A stretch of 64,000 nt of DNA from Kaistella sp. 97-N-M2. GTDB taxonomy: Bacteria > Bacteroidota > Bacteroidia > Flavobacteriales > Weeksellaceae. Shown here in pieces: positions 54,274 to 63,738 of this stretch. The notes beneath the pieces were generated by a model. It searched no databases. It worked only from the letters and a program-made list of their open reading frames with translations, and was not told the origin of the DNA. The DNA lies in the NCBI RefSeq assembly GCF_021513235.1, contig NZ_CP090976.1, forward strand, positions 1,364,001 through 1,428,000, given 5' to 3'. Position numbers and translations under genes: made by a program. Within the stretch, counting starts at the first letter, position 1. Each line of letters begins with the position of its first letter.

Positions 54274-55122
54274 ATGAAAATATATAAAATTCTACTTTTT
54301 TTAATCTTATCGCTGGTCCTAAGTTCCTGTACATCCACGAAAGATGTGCGATATATGCAACCCAACGAAAATCTGGTCATCAATGAGGAAGGTTTGGTTC
54401 CTTACAATATTCCGGTTTACCGAATTACAAGGAACGACATGCTGAACCTGAATATCGTGACCACTCCGAAAGGCGACGCCGCACAGTTTTATTCCGCGCT
54501 CAACGCGCCCAAAGAAGGAGCGAACACCGGGGCAGTGAGTTCCTCAGCAAGCACCACCGGCCAGCAGGGTGGAAACTCCAATTTTTATTTTAACGGGCTA
54601 AAAGTTGACTCCAAAGGCGACATCAACATCATGGGCATTGGCTTTGTGAAGGCGGAAGGACGAACCATTGAAGATGTTACGCAGGAAATTCAAAACCGCG
54701 TGAACGAAAATTTTTTGGAAGGCAAATCTGAAGTTCGGCTCAACACCGATGGAATCACGTATTACCTCTTAGGCGATGTAGAAACCGTAGAAATAAGCGG
54801 CGAGAAGAAAGCCCACAAAAACACCTTAACCATTACAGAAGCTTTCGCGATGAACGGAGGTTTAAACCGAACGGTAGACCGTACCAATATCGTAATTCAC
54901 CGCAAACTGCCGGAAGGAATTAAAATTGCAAAGATCGATCTCACCCGCGAAGACGTTATGAATTCTCCTTATTATTGGGTGCAAAATGGTGATGAAATTT
55001 TTCTGAACACACGGGCGAAAAACCTGAACGGTTTGGGTAAAGATCCCGTGCAAACGCTTACTACAGGAGTTTCCGTGCTTACAACTGCCTTATCAATTTT
55101 CTTAATTTTAACAAGACTCTAA
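54274..55122 (+). CDS. Polysaccharide export outer-membrane lipoprotein (OPX, Wza-like)
   Basis: A 282-residue lipoprotein; the lipobox is LVLSSC with cysteine 19. A Poly_export domain follows (YRITRNDMLNLNIVT and VDSKGDINIMGIGFVKAEG, about residues 50-140), then a SLBB-like region (NTLTITEAFAMNGGLNRTVDRTN near 190), and a C-terminal hydrophobic helix at about 263-281 that may cross the outer membrane as in Wza. It forms the export channel with the kinase next door; only one base separates their coding regions. Confidence 0.92.
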   Translation: MKIYKILLFLILSLVLSSCTSTKDVRYMQPNENLVINEEGLVPYNIPVYRITRNDMLNLNIVTTPKGDAAQFYSALNAPKEGANTGAVSSSASTTGQQGGNSNFYFNGLKVDSKGDINIMGIGFVKAEGRTIEDVTQEIQNRVNENFLEGKSEVRLNTDGITYYLLGDVETVEISGEKKAHKNTLTITEAFAMNGGLNRTVDRTNIVIHRKLPEGIKIAKIDLTREDVMNSPYYWVQNGDEIFLNTRAKNLNGLGKDPVQTLTTGVSVLTTALSIFLILTRL

Positions 55123-55123
55123 G

Positions 55124-57610
55124 ATGATTCCGGCAAAAGAAAACACGTCCAAATCTTCAGAGCAAAATGACAAAGCAGGTTCTTTTGCCTTTTTCGATTT
55201 CGAAAATTTCCTCCGCAGGATCCTTAAAAACTGGTATTGGTTTGTGCTGATGGCTACTTTGGGGTACGGCATTTCCTGGGTTTACAGCAAATATTACGCA
55301 CAGAGAATTTACGCTTCCAATTTATCATTAAGCATCTCGAACAATACGGCGAGCTATTTTACGCCGAACCAGTCCATCAATTTTATTTGGGGGCAAAACG
55401 GCAATCAGGACGGAATTTATCTAAAGAAAATGCTTCTTTCCCGATCTCATAACGAATATTTGGTGAATCAGCTCGATTTATATGTGAATTATGCTACGAA
55501 AGGCCTCATTAAACAGACGTATCTTGATAAGTATGATTCTCCGATTTTTTTAGAGATCGATCGCGCGCATCCGCAGCAGGTGGATTATGCGATCACGCTC
55601 ATCCCGAAAGGCGGAAGCCGCTATGAAGTAATTCTGCCGGAAGAAGGCCAAACCACTTCGCTTTATTCTTATGTAACGGAAAATTATACGATAGTCCCCA
55701 ACTATAACCGGCCAGTGAACAAAATTATTTCGGTGGACGAATGGTATGTTTCTCCTAATTTAAAATTTAAACTTCGCAAAAATCCTCAAAATACACCCAT
55801 CAAGCTGGATAACATTATCCTCACGCTTTCCACCGTTAATCAGACCGTGAACAGTTTGGTGTCGAGTATTGGGGTTGATTTCGATAAGGAGATCAACACC
55901 ATCATGATCATCAGTAAGAGCGGTTACAATCTGAATGGAACGGTTAACTTCCTCAATACCTCCGTTGATGAACTGCAGAAAAAAAGATTGATCGACCGAA
56001 ATACCGTTGATAAAAACACCGAAAATTACCTCTTCGAAAATCTGGCTTCAATCCGAAAAAAATTAGATTCCAGCGCCGCGGTTTTAAATCATATGAAAGT
56101 TTCCGAAGGGTTATACGACATTAAGGACCGCGACGAAAAGTCCCTGCAGAGAATTAAAGATCTGGAGAGCCGAAAAGCGGATATCATCACGAAAATCAAC
56201 TCGCTGAACAATATTAAAAATACTCTTGCGTCTCAGAATTTAGACCGCATGATTAGCATGAATTCAGCCGGCATCGAAGATGGCGAGTTTACTGCCACGG
56301 TTTCGGAACTGAAAGCACTTTACATAAAACGGAGAGAACTCGCCTTAATTTACACCCCGAACTCCGAACCCATGCTGGAGATCAACCGCCTGATTAACGA
56401 AGCCCGTGGAAATTCAACAGGTTCCCTTCGAAATTATTATACGACCTACGTTAATGAGATTACAAAAATCGATCATCAAATCGCGGGCGAAAGTGGCGAT
56501 TTGGTTTCCTATCCCGAAAAAGAACGCAGGTATTTGGATGCAGAACGCGGCTACAATATGATTGAAGCCACTTACAACAGCCTGCTTTCCAAACAGAACG
56601 AAACGCAAATTCGGGTTGCCACCAATAAGTCGGACATCACGGTCATCGACCCCGCGAAAAATCTAGGCCAGGCTCCTATCGCACCGGATGTGCAGAAAAC
56701 AAAATATTCCATTATCGGCGGTTTGTTGCTTTTGCCACTTTTAATTTTAGCGATTTCCGAAGTTCTGGACAGCAGAATCAGAAACATTAAAGAATTGCTG
56801 CAGGCGACCAAAATCCCCCTACTGGGCGTGGTTGGCAAAAATACGCATGATAATAATTTAACTGTTTTGGAGCAGCCGAGATCTTCCATTTCTGAGGCTT
56901 TTCGTGGGATTCGGGCTAATCTGCGATTTCTTCACAAAGAAGATGATCAGTCGAAAGTTATTTTGGTAACCTCCTCAGTAGGTGGCGAAGGAAAAACGTA
57001 TGTTTCCATTAATATAGCGTCGGTTTTAGGTTTAAGCGGTAAAAAAACGATCTTGCTGGGAATGGATTTGCGGAAGCCCAAAATTTTCGGAGATTTTAAA
57101 ATTGATAATAAATACGGAATCTCGAATTTTCTAACGGGAGAAGTTGAAATGGAAAACATTATCAACACCACCCGAATTCCAAATCTGCACGTAGCCACGT
57201 CGGGTCCCATTCCACCAAATCCGTCGGAATTGTTGATGAGCGAAAAGAATATTCAGTTTATAAAAGATTTAAAGGAGATTTATGATTTCATAATCATCGA
57301 TTCGCCGCCCGTCGGATTGGTTGCTGATTCCTTCGAACTGATGAAATATGCTGCGGCAAGTATCTACGTAGTTCGCCATGAATACACAGAAAAATATATG
57401 TTGAAGATGATTACCGAAAAATACCATAACCGCGAGGTGCAGAATCTTGGGTTGGTGTACAACGATTTCCAAGTGCAACAGGGATACGGTTATGGCTATG
57501 GATACGGCTACGGCTACGGTTACGGTTATTTTGATGAAGATAAAAATTATCAGGAACCGGTCTTTATAAAGATTAGAAATAAACTCAGAAAAGTTTTCGG
57601 AAAAAATTAA
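55124..57610 (+). CDS. Wzc-like polysaccharide copolymerase and tyrosine autokinase
   Basis: An 828-residue inner-membrane protein. The N-terminal Wzz region with a first helix near residues 38-58 is followed by a long periplasmic coiled coil (about 290-500) and a second helix near 530-547. The cytosolic BY-kinase has Walker A SSVGGEGKTYVSINIA near 622, Walker A' LLGMDLRKPK near 650 and Walker B FIIIDSPPVGLVADS near 720. The C-terminus carries eight GY dipeptides followed by F-D-E-D, the expected autophosphorylated tyrosine cluster. It sets chain length and export with the OPX protein. Confidence 0.94.
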   Translation: MIPAKENTSKSSEQNDKAGSFAFFDFENFLRRILKNWYWFVLMATLGYGISWVYSKYYAQRIYASNLSLSISNNTASYFTPNQSINFIWGQNGNQDGIYLKKMLLSRSHNEYLVNQLDLYVNYATKGLIKQTYLDKYDSPIFLEIDRAHPQQVDYAITLIPKGGSRYEVILPEEGQTTSLYSYVTENYTIVPNYNRPVNKIISVDEWYVSPNLKFKLRKNPQNTPIKLDNIILTLSTVNQTVNSLVSSIGVDFDKEINTIMIISKSGYNLNGTVNFLNTSVDELQKKRLIDRNTVDKNTENYLFENLASIRKKLDSSAAVLNHMKVSEGLYDIKDRDEKSLQRIKDLESRKADIITKINSLNNIKNTLASQNLDRMISMNSAGIEDGEFTATVSELKALYIKRRELALIYTPNSEPMLEINRLINEARGNSTGSLRNYYTTYVNEITKIDHQIAGESGDLVSYPEKERRYLDAERGYNMIEATYNSLLSKQNETQIRVATNKSDITVIDPAKNLGQAPIAPDVQKTKYSIIGGLLLLPLLILAISEVLDSRIRNIKELLQATKIPLLGVVGKNTHDNNLTVLEQPRSSISEAFRGIRANLRFLHKEDDQSKVILVTSSVGGEGKTYVSINIASVLGLSGKKTILLGMDLRKPKIFGDFKIDNKYGISNFLTGEVEMENIINTTRIPNLHVATSGPIPPNPSELLMSEKNIQFIKDLKEIYDFIIIDSPPVGLVADSFELMKYAAASIYVVRHEYTEKYMLKMITEKYHNREVQNLGLVYNDFQVQQGYGYGYGYGYGYGYGYFDEDKNYQEPVFIKIRNKLRKVFGKN
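57482..57529 (+). repeat. Eight Gly-Tyr codon pairs in the kinase tail
   Basis: Forty-eight bases of GGN-TAY hexamers encode eight Gly-Tyr units near the C-terminus of the kinase. Third positions vary between copies, which lowers slippage but leaves a low-complexity tract. Confidence 0.9.
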
Positions 57611-57613
57611 AAA

Positions 57614-57645
57614 ATAAAACCCCCGCAAAGGAGGGTTTTATTTTT
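57614..57645 (+). terminator. Intrinsic terminator of the polysaccharide operon
   Basis: Stem ATAAAACCC (57614-57622) and GGGTTTTAT (57633-57641) with a small loop around GCAAAG, then TTTTT. It lies four bases after the kinase stop codon. Confidence 0.85.
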
Positions 57646-57750
57646 AATGGAATCATAAAAAGATTTTATTACCGTTTTTAATTCAAAAAATTATGCTTTT
57701 TTGAGGTTATTTAACTAAAAATTAAGAATTTCCTTAAAGTAAAAATGTTT

Positions 57751-57758
57751 TATATTTG
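57751..57758 (+). promoter_or_regulatory. -7 element upstream of the envelope-biogenesis operon
   Basis: TATATTTG matches TAnnTTTG. Transcription would start near 57765, which favours the ATG at 57794 over the one at 57770. No good -33 box. Confidence 0.45.
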
Positions 57759-57793
57759 CAAAATTATTTATGAAAATTGAGGTCCAGTCATTC

Positions 57794-58687
57794 ATGCAAA
57801 AGAAGATTATTTATTCCTTGCTCGCGTTTCTTTTTATTTCGGTTTCCTACAAAGGACAGCGGCACGAAATAGGGGTGCAGATGGGTATGAGTAATTTGAT
57901 AGGAGATATTGGTAGAACCAATTACGTTTTACAAAAACCGGTGTTAAGAAATATCGCAGACTACGGGATTCCGTTTTATCTGGGCGCCCTGTACAGAATG
58001 AATTTTAATCCATACCAAACGGTTCGCTTAAACGTTGGATACAGCCATATTCAGTTTATCGACGCCGTAGCGAAAGAAACGTACAGAAGAAACCGCAGGC
58101 TTTGGGGAACCAATTCCATCATCGAAGCAGATTTGATTTTCGAATATAATTTTTTCCCAGTGAATGATGAGCAGAAAGGCTTGTTGAGTCCTTATATATT
58201 TGGTGGAATTGGCGGTTTGCTTGCCAATACGACGAAGGTGAATTTCGTAAACGATTTTAAAAGAGATGGGGGTGGTAATGCGCTTGCGCCAACCAACGGC
58301 CAGGATTTTGAAACAACTGAAACTTACGTCAGCGGAAAACAACTTGCCGTGGCCATCCCTTTTGGAGTGGGTTTGAAATATAAATTTAATTATAACTGGG
58401 CACTTTTCGGTGAGTTTATGTTTCGGCCAACTTTCTCAGATTCCATTGATTACAGTGTTATTGATGATAAAAGCGTCAAGCAAACCTACAATAAAGACAT
58501 TGTTGTGGCCGGCACCACAAAATCTATTTTGCAGGAAAGCCCTTACAGAGAAGTTGCAGAGGCACGCGCAAAAGCCTTTTTAGAAAACCGACAGATCGGA
58601 AATATTAATTCAAAAGATTGGGTAAACTCAGTAACACTGGGGCTTTCATACTCATTCGGTAGACCACCTTGTTATTGTGGACAGTAA
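57794..58687 (+). CDS. DUF6089 outer-membrane beta-barrel protein
   Basis: A 297-residue protein starting at ATG 57794, with a signal peptide (MQKKIIYSLLAFLFISVSY). The mature part (HEIGVQMGMSNLIGDIGRTN, GVGLKYKFNYNWALFGEFMF and the end VTLGLSYSFG) is a beta-barrel pattern of the DUF6089 group. It precedes uppS and bamA, its usual place in Flavobacteriia, which suggests an envelope-assembly role that is not yet defined. An ATG at 57770 would add eight residues and sit on the transcription start. Confidence 0.8.
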   Translation: MQKKIIYSLLAFLFISVSYKGQRHEIGVQMGMSNLIGDIGRTNYVLQKPVLRNIADYGIPFYLGALYRMNFNPYQTVRLNVGYSHIQFIDAVAKETYRRNRRLWGTNSIIEADLIFEYNFFPVNDEQKGLLSPYIFGGIGGLLANTTKVNFVNDFKRDGGGNALAPTNGQDFETTETYVSGKQLAVAIPFGVGLKYKFNYNWALFGEFMFRPTFSDSIDYSVIDDKSVKQTYNKDIVVAGTTKSILQESPYREVAEARAKAFLENRQIGNINSKDWVNSVTLGLSYSFGRPPCYCGQ

Positions 58688-58688
58688 A

Positions 58689-59441
58689 ATGCAGTCGATA
58701 AAAGATAAATTAAATTTGGATCAGCTTCCGAAACATGTTGCCATCATTATGGATGGGAACGGAAGATGGGCAAAATCCCGCGGTGAAGAAAGAACTTTTG
58801 GCCACAAAAATGCCATCAAAGCCGTTCGTGAGGTCGTAAATGCCTGTAACGAAATTCATATTCCCTACTTAACCCTTTACACTTTTTCCTCCGAGAACTG
58901 GAAGCGTCCGAACGATGAAGTGAGTACCTTGATGAGTCTTATTTCTGAAACCTTACTTTTGGAGGCGGAAGAAATTTTCTCCAAAGGTTTACGCATGCAT
59001 GTGATTGGAGATGTAGAGAAGTTACCGGAACTCGTGCGCCATCAAATGCTTCATTTGGTAGACATTACGAAGAACAATACACGCGGAAATTTAATTTTGG
59101 CCTTGAGCTACGGTTCTCAGAATGAAATTTTGAATGCCGTAAAGCAAATTAGCGCAAAAGTAAAATCCGGCGAACTTCAGGAAGAAGATATTAACGAAAA
59201 AGTTTTTGAAGATCATCTTTATACGAAAGATTTTCCACCCGTAGATCTGCTTATCCGAACAAGCGGCGAGGTGCGCATCAGTAATTTTCTGCTTTGGCAG
59301 ATTGCCTATTCGGAGTTGCAGTTTTTGGATATACTTTGGCCGGATTTCGGCAGAGAGGATTTATTTAAGTGCCTCTACGATTATCAGAACAAAGAAAGAC
59401 GCTTTGGCAAAACCAGTGAACAGCTCGACGAAAATATATAA
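58689..59441 (+). CDS. uppS: Undecaprenyl diphosphate synthase
   Basis: A 250-residue cis-prenyltransferase that makes the C55 carrier for peptidoglycan and surface sugars. HVAIIMDGNGRWAKSRG near residue 20 holds the catalytic Asp; TLYTFSSENWKRP near 66, and RTSGEVRISNFLLWQIAYSE near 195, are the other family motifs. The ATG at 58689 is one base past the previous stop; a GTG at 58677 is a poorer start. Its product also serves the WecA-like transferase in this window. Confidence 0.95.
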   Translation: MQSIKDKLNLDQLPKHVAIIMDGNGRWAKSRGEERTFGHKNAIKAVREVVNACNEIHIPYLTLYTFSSENWKRPNDEVSTLMSLISETLLLEAEEIFSKGLRMHVIGDVEKLPELVRHQMLHLVDITKNNTRGNLILALSYGSQNEILNAVKQISAKVKSGELQEEDINEKVFEDHLYTKDFPPVDLLIRTSGEVRISNFLLWQIAYSELQFLDILWPDFGREDLFKCLYDYQNKERRFGKTSEQLDENI

Positions 59442-59464
59442 AAAGAAAAGTTAGCAAGATAAAA

Positions 59465-62002
59465 ATGAAGTTTAAATTCTTACCCATCATCATGTTTGTG
59501 GCTTCGGCACATTTCTATGGTCAAATTACCCCCGAGCAAAATAATCAGGAAAATTCCCCGGTTTACGCACAAAACGAAGCCGGAACTTATATCCTAAAAG
59601 ACATTGTTGTAGATGGTGTAAAAAAATATACCCCCGCTCAAATCTTAAGATTTACCGGTTTAAATAAAAATGAGAGCGTTGAAATTCCCGGTCAAAAGAT
59701 CAGCAACGCTATTAAAAAACTTTGGGAAACCCAGTCGTTTTCGGAAGTGGAAGTCTACATTCAAAGTATAGAAGGCGATCAAATTGTTTTGCGTTTTAAT
59801 TTGCAGGATTTAAAGGAATTGGGTGAAGTGAAATTTACCGGAAAAGGCATTGGAAAATCCAAAAGCGAAAAGCTGGCGAAAGACAACAACTTAAAACCCG
59901 GAACCAAAATCACCGAGAATTTAGTTTCGACGCTGAAAACCAATATTCCGAAAGAATATTACAAAAAAGGTTTTTCCGATGCGAAAATTACCATTCAGGA
60001 TAAAGTGAACGCGCAGGATCCGAACCTCGTAGACTGGACCATTAATGTAGATAAAGGCAAGAAAATTAAGATCAGTCATATTGAATTTGAAGGTAATGAA
60101 AGCGTTACCGATTCGAAGCTGCGGAAAAAAGCCTTTAAAGACACGAGACAAAAAAGCTTCGGAATTAAAGGGATTTTAAAACCGTCCAAATTCATCGAAG
60201 AAAAATATAACGACGACAAAGAAAACCTGATCAACTATTACCGATCCCTCGGATTTCGGGATGCGACCATTGTTTCAGATTCAGTTTGGAGAAATCCAAA
60301 AAACGATTTTGAAATTAACGTTAAACTGAATGAAGGAAAGAAATACTATATCGGTGACATTACCATTTTAGGTAATTCGGCTTTTTCTACGGAATATCTG
60401 CAGAAAATTCTAGGTTATAAAACCGGCGATATTTACGATGCAGTAGGCTTCAACAAAAAAGTAGGCGAAGATGGCGGAAAAGAAGATGATTCCGACTTGA
60501 AATCCATCTACATGAACAATGGTTACCTTTTCTCCAATGTTACACCCATTGAAAAATCGGTGGTTGGCGATTCCATCAATTTGGAAATCAGAATCAACGA
60601 AGGCGAAAAAGCGACCTGGAACCGTGTAACCTGGAGTGGAAACACGACTACCCATGACCACGTAATTCTTCGGTCTTTGCGTACAAAGCCCGGCAGTTTA
60701 TTCGCGAAAAGCGACATCAAAAGAACTTACTTTGATTTAGCCGGAATGTCATTTTTTGATCCACAACAGGTGGGGCAAAACATTGTACCGAATTCGCAGG
60801 ATAACACCGTAGATATTCACTGGACTTTAGTGGAAAAAGGATCTTCACAGGTGCAGCTTCAGGCTGGTTATGGTGGCGGTTCGTTTATCGGAACTTTAGG
60901 ATTAACCTTTAATAATTTCTCCCTAAGCAACTTTTTGAAGTTTAAAGATTTCAAACCGGTTCCGCAAGGAGATGGGCAAACGCTTTCCATTCAGGCGCAG
61001 GCTGGGCAATACTTCCAGAATTATGGAATTTCCTTCACAGAGCCCTGGTTGTTTGGTACGAAACCCACAGCACTTTCCGTAAGTGTAAATCAATCTTTGG
61101 TGCGATACACCGATCAGTTCGGCGCGACTCAGAAATTAAATATTTTCTCCGCAAGTGCAGGATTGAACAGACAATTGAGATGGCCGGATGATTATTTCTC
61201 TCTTTATACCGGAATTCAGTTCCAGAGCTACGACTTTAACAATTATCCTTTTCAGTTCGGAAATACAACCGAATATAACGGATCTGCGAAAAACTTTAGT
61301 TTTAATGTCGGTTTAAGTAGAAATTCTGCCGGTTTGGATCCTATCTTCCCAACTCAGGGTTCTAATTTGGAAGCCACTGTGAAGTTCACGCCGCCTTACT
61401 CTCTTTTCAACAAAAAAGATTATTCTACATTGGCGCCGGTAGAGAAATACAAACTGCTCGAATTTTATAAAGTTAAATTAAAAGCCGATGTTTACAATAC
61501 TGTAGTCGGCAAATTGGTATTGAGAAGTACTGCCGAAATGGGATTCCTGGATGGCTACAACAAAGAATTGGGTGCGCCGCCATTTGAAAGATTTTATGTA
61601 GGTGGAACAGGTTTGATTGGCGGACGGTACGACGGACGAGAACTGGTTCCACTAAGAGGATATGAAAACTCTTCCTCCACGGGTGGCGCTGCCGAAGATG
61701 TAACGCCGTACGGTGGAGCAACAATTTATAACAGATTCGCTCTGGAAATGAGATATCCAATCTCCATGAACCAAACGGCAAAAATTTATGCCCTCACCTT
61801 TCTCGAAGGTGGTAACGCCTGGAACTCGTTCGGAAGTTATAATCCTTTTCAGTTGAAAAGGGCTGCCGGAGTTGGAATTCGTGTTTACATGGGTGCTTTT
61901 GGATTAATTGGATTTGATTTTGCGTACGGGTTTGATAAAACAATTCAGGGTACAGAACCTGCAGGATGGAAAACCCACTTCCTGATGAACCAATCATTAT
62001 AA
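59465..62002 (+). CDS. bamA: Outer membrane protein assembly factor BamA
   Basis: An 845-residue Omp85 protein that folds barrel proteins into the outer membrane. Signal peptide (residues 1-19), then five POTRA-like domains to about residue 450 (for example HIEFEGNESVTDSKLRKKAF and IGDITILGNSAFSTEYLQKI). The barrel follows, with the family's L6 motif seen as VPLRGYENSSS near 725 and the closing strand FGLIGFDFAYGFD near 815. Essential. It heads the BamA-Skp-Skp set, with 23 bases after uppS. Confidence 0.95.
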   Translation: MKFKFLPIIMFVASAHFYGQITPEQNNQENSPVYAQNEAGTYILKDIVVDGVKKYTPAQILRFTGLNKNESVEIPGQKISNAIKKLWETQSFSEVEVYIQSIEGDQIVLRFNLQDLKELGEVKFTGKGIGKSKSEKLAKDNNLKPGTKITENLVSTLKTNIPKEYYKKGFSDAKITIQDKVNAQDPNLVDWTINVDKGKKIKISHIEFEGNESVTDSKLRKKAFKDTRQKSFGIKGILKPSKFIEEKYNDDKENLINYYRSLGFRDATIVSDSVWRNPKNDFEINVKLNEGKKYYIGDITILGNSAFSTEYLQKILGYKTGDIYDAVGFNKKVGEDGGKEDDSDLKSIYMNNGYLFSNVTPIEKSVVGDSINLEIRINEGEKATWNRVTWSGNTTTHDHVILRSLRTKPGSLFAKSDIKRTYFDLAGMSFFDPQQVGQNIVPNSQDNTVDIHWTLVEKGSSQVQLQAGYGGGSFIGTLGLTFNNFSLSNFLKFKDFKPVPQGDGQTLSIQAQAGQYFQNYGISFTEPWLFGTKPTALSVSVNQSLVRYTDQFGATQKLNIFSASAGLNRQLRWPDDYFSLYTGIQFQSYDFNNYPFQFGNTTEYNGSAKNFSFNVGLSRNSAGLDPIFPTQGSNLEATVKFTPPYSLFNKKDYSTLAPVEKYKLLEFYKVKLKADVYNTVVGKLVLRSTAEMGFLDGYNKELGAPPFERFYVGGTGLIGGRYDGRELVPLRGYENSSSTGGAAEDVTPYGGATIYNRFALEMRYPISMNQTAKIYALTFLEGGNAWNSFGSYNPFQLKRAAGVGIRVYMGAFGLIGFDFAYGFDKTIQGTEPAGWKTHFLMNQSL

Positions 62003-62012
62003 CAAAATAAAG

Positions 62013-62657
62013 ATGAAAAAGTTTAAATTATTTTCAGCACTTTTTATTCTTTTTGCGGGACTTTTAAGCGCGCAGAAGATTGGAGTGGTGGATACTAATT
62101 ATATTTTGAGCAAGCTTCCGCAGTACAAAGATGCCGAAGACCGTTTAAATGCTCAGATCACAAACTGGCAAACCGAAATTCAAACGTTGCAGTCGGAGTT
62201 CGACAAAAAGAAACTGCTTTTGGAAAATGAAAGAGTTCTTTTGGTAGGCGATCAGTTGAAACAGCGTCAAAAAGAAGTTGATGATTTAGATAAGAAGATC
62301 AAGACAATGATCAATAACCGTTTTGGTTCTCTGGGCGAGATCAATAATGCGCGGTCGAATTTAACCAAACCTTTTCAGGACCAAATTTGGAACGCCATTA
62401 AGACGGTATCTGAGAAAAACAGCTTAGGCATCATTCTTGATAAAAGCAACAACATTAGTGTAATTTTTCTGGAAAAAAGATATGATTATACCGATAAAGT
62501 CTTAGATTTGCTGCTGAAAAATTCGGTAAATAAACGTACAGAATCTCCAAATAGACCCGCCCGAAGTTCGGACGAGATGCGAACCGAAAAAGCGAAAGCA
62601 CTGCAGGACTCGCGCGGAGGAAAAGCGATGGAACAGGCCAGAAAGACAACGAAATAA
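62013..62657 (+). CDS. OmpH/Skp-family periplasmic chaperone 1
   Basis: A 214-residue protein with signal peptide (residues 1-20, ending LLSAQ), a long helical region from about 40 to 105 (INAQ-style coiled coil, QRQKEVDDLDKKIKTM) and the OmpH ending VSEKNSLGIILDKSNNISVIF near 140-160. An Arg/Lys-rich tail of about 45 residues goes beyond the usual Skp length. It is 10 bases downstream of bamA and should guide barrel proteins through the periplasm. Confidence 0.9.
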   Translation: MKKFKLFSALFILFAGLLSAQKIGVVDTNYILSKLPQYKDAEDRLNAQITNWQTEIQTLQSEFDKKKLLLENERVLLVGDQLKQRQKEVDDLDKKIKTMINNRFGSLGEINNARSNLTKPFQDQIWNAIKTVSEKNSLGIILDKSNNISVIFLEKRYDYTDKVLDLLLKNSVNKRTESPNRPARSSDEMRTEKAKALQDSRGGKAMEQARKTTK

Positions 62658-62689
62658 ATTTAAAACAATAAATCAATTTATCCCTTATT

Positions 62690-63184
62690 ATGAAAAAATT
62701 AAGTGTATTATTTGCAGCAGTAATGATGTTTGTAACCGTAGGAGTTGCAAATGCTCAGAAAGTTGCTTCCATGGATTATGAAGCAGTTTTAGCTGCAATG
62801 CCGGAAACTAAGAAAATGACCACAGAACTAGATACTTTCAGCAAAACCAAAGGTGACGAGCTTAATAAGCAAGCCGAAAGTTTTCAAAAAGAAGTTCAGC
62901 AATACCAGGCCGATGGCGCTAAAATGACAGAAGCACAAAGAACAGCCAAAGAAGCTGAATTGCAAAAAAAACAACAAAACCTGCAGCAGCTTCAACAAAC
63001 CGCGCAAAACGATTTGTCTCAAAGAAGAGACGCAGCTGTTAAGCCCATTATCGAAAAACTAAACAATGCCGTATCCAAAGTAGCAAAAGCAAACGGATAC
63101 GAATTCGTTATCGATTCTACGGCATTAATTTACAAAGGAGGTCCAGATGCGACGCCGTTGGTAAAAAAAGAATTAGGTCTTTAG
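62690..63184 (+). CDS. OmpH/Skp-family periplasmic chaperone 2
   Basis: A 164-residue protein with signal peptide (residues 1-22, ending VANAQ). A Gln/Lys-rich coiled coil (about 45-110, e.g. KEAELQKKQQNLQQLQQTAQ) is followed by the OmpH core VAKANGYEFVIDSTALIYKG. It is a shorter paralogue of the preceding gene; two Skp copies after bamA are usual in Bacteroidota. Terminated by a strong hairpin. Confidence 0.92.
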   Translation: MKKLSVLFAAVMMFVTVGVANAQKVASMDYEAVLAAMPETKKMTTELDTFSKTKGDELNKQAESFQKEVQQYQADGAKMTEAQRTAKEAELQKKQQNLQQLQQTAQNDLSQRRDAAVKPIIEKLNNAVSKVAKANGYEFVIDSTALIYKGGPDATPLVKKELGL

Positions 63185-63202
63185 GAATTAATTTCTATAA
63201 AC

Positions 63203-63236
63203 AAAACCATCCCGACCATTCGGGATGGTTTTTTTA
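63203..63236 (+). terminator. Intrinsic terminator after the Skp genes
   Basis: A 13-bp stem, AAAACCATCCCGA (63203-63215) and TCGGGATGGTTTT (63220-63232), with a CCAT tetraloop and T-run. Confidence 0.94.
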
Positions 63237-63246
63237 ATTTTGTAAA

Positions 63247-63738
63247 ATGGAAAAAGAAATCTCATCAGTAGTAAAAGTACGCTTCAGTGATTGCGATCCT
63301 ATTGGGCATCTCAATAACGTAAAATATCTGGAATATATGCTAAACGCCCGAGAAGACCATGTAGAAAACGGCTATGGTTTTACCTACGAAGAATATACAC
63401 GCATAACCGGCTGTACCTGGATTACCGTGCAGAACGAAATTGCCTATTTAAAAGAAGTTCGGTACAATGCGAAGGTCGTTATTACGAGCAAAACTATCGA
63501 GCTTGGAGACCGCATTTCTAAGGTGGAAATTTTGATGAAGAGCGAAGACGGAAAAACAATTCACAGTATTTTGTGGCTCACCGTGATTTATTTTAATATG
63601 AAAACCCGCGCCTCGGCTTCTCAGCCGGAAGAAACCAAAGATCTGTTTCGGAAGTTTTTGGTAGATTTAGAAGAAAAAGATTTCCAGAGCAGAGTGTTGC
63701 ATTTTCGCAGAAATAACAAATCAGCCACCAGAATATGA
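63247..63738 (+). CDS. Acyl-CoA thioesterase, 4HBT hotdog family
   Basis: A 163-residue hotdog-fold enzyme. The YbgC-type start VRFSDCDPIGHLNNVKYLEY, near residue 10, carries the catalytic Asp within D-C-D-P-I-G-H-L-N-N. A hotdog core follows (VQNEIAYLKEVRYNAKVVI). Substrate is not predictable. Its stop overlaps the next gene's start (ATGA), which links it to the rmlD reading. Confidence 0.86.
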   Translation: MEKEISSVVKVRFSDCDPIGHLNNVKYLEYMLNAREDHVENGYGFTYEEYTRITGCTWITVQNEIAYLKEVRYNAKVVITSKTIELGDRISKVEILMKSEDGKTIHSILWLTVIYFNMKTRASASQPEETKDLFRKFLVDLEEKDFQSRVLHFRRNNKSATRI

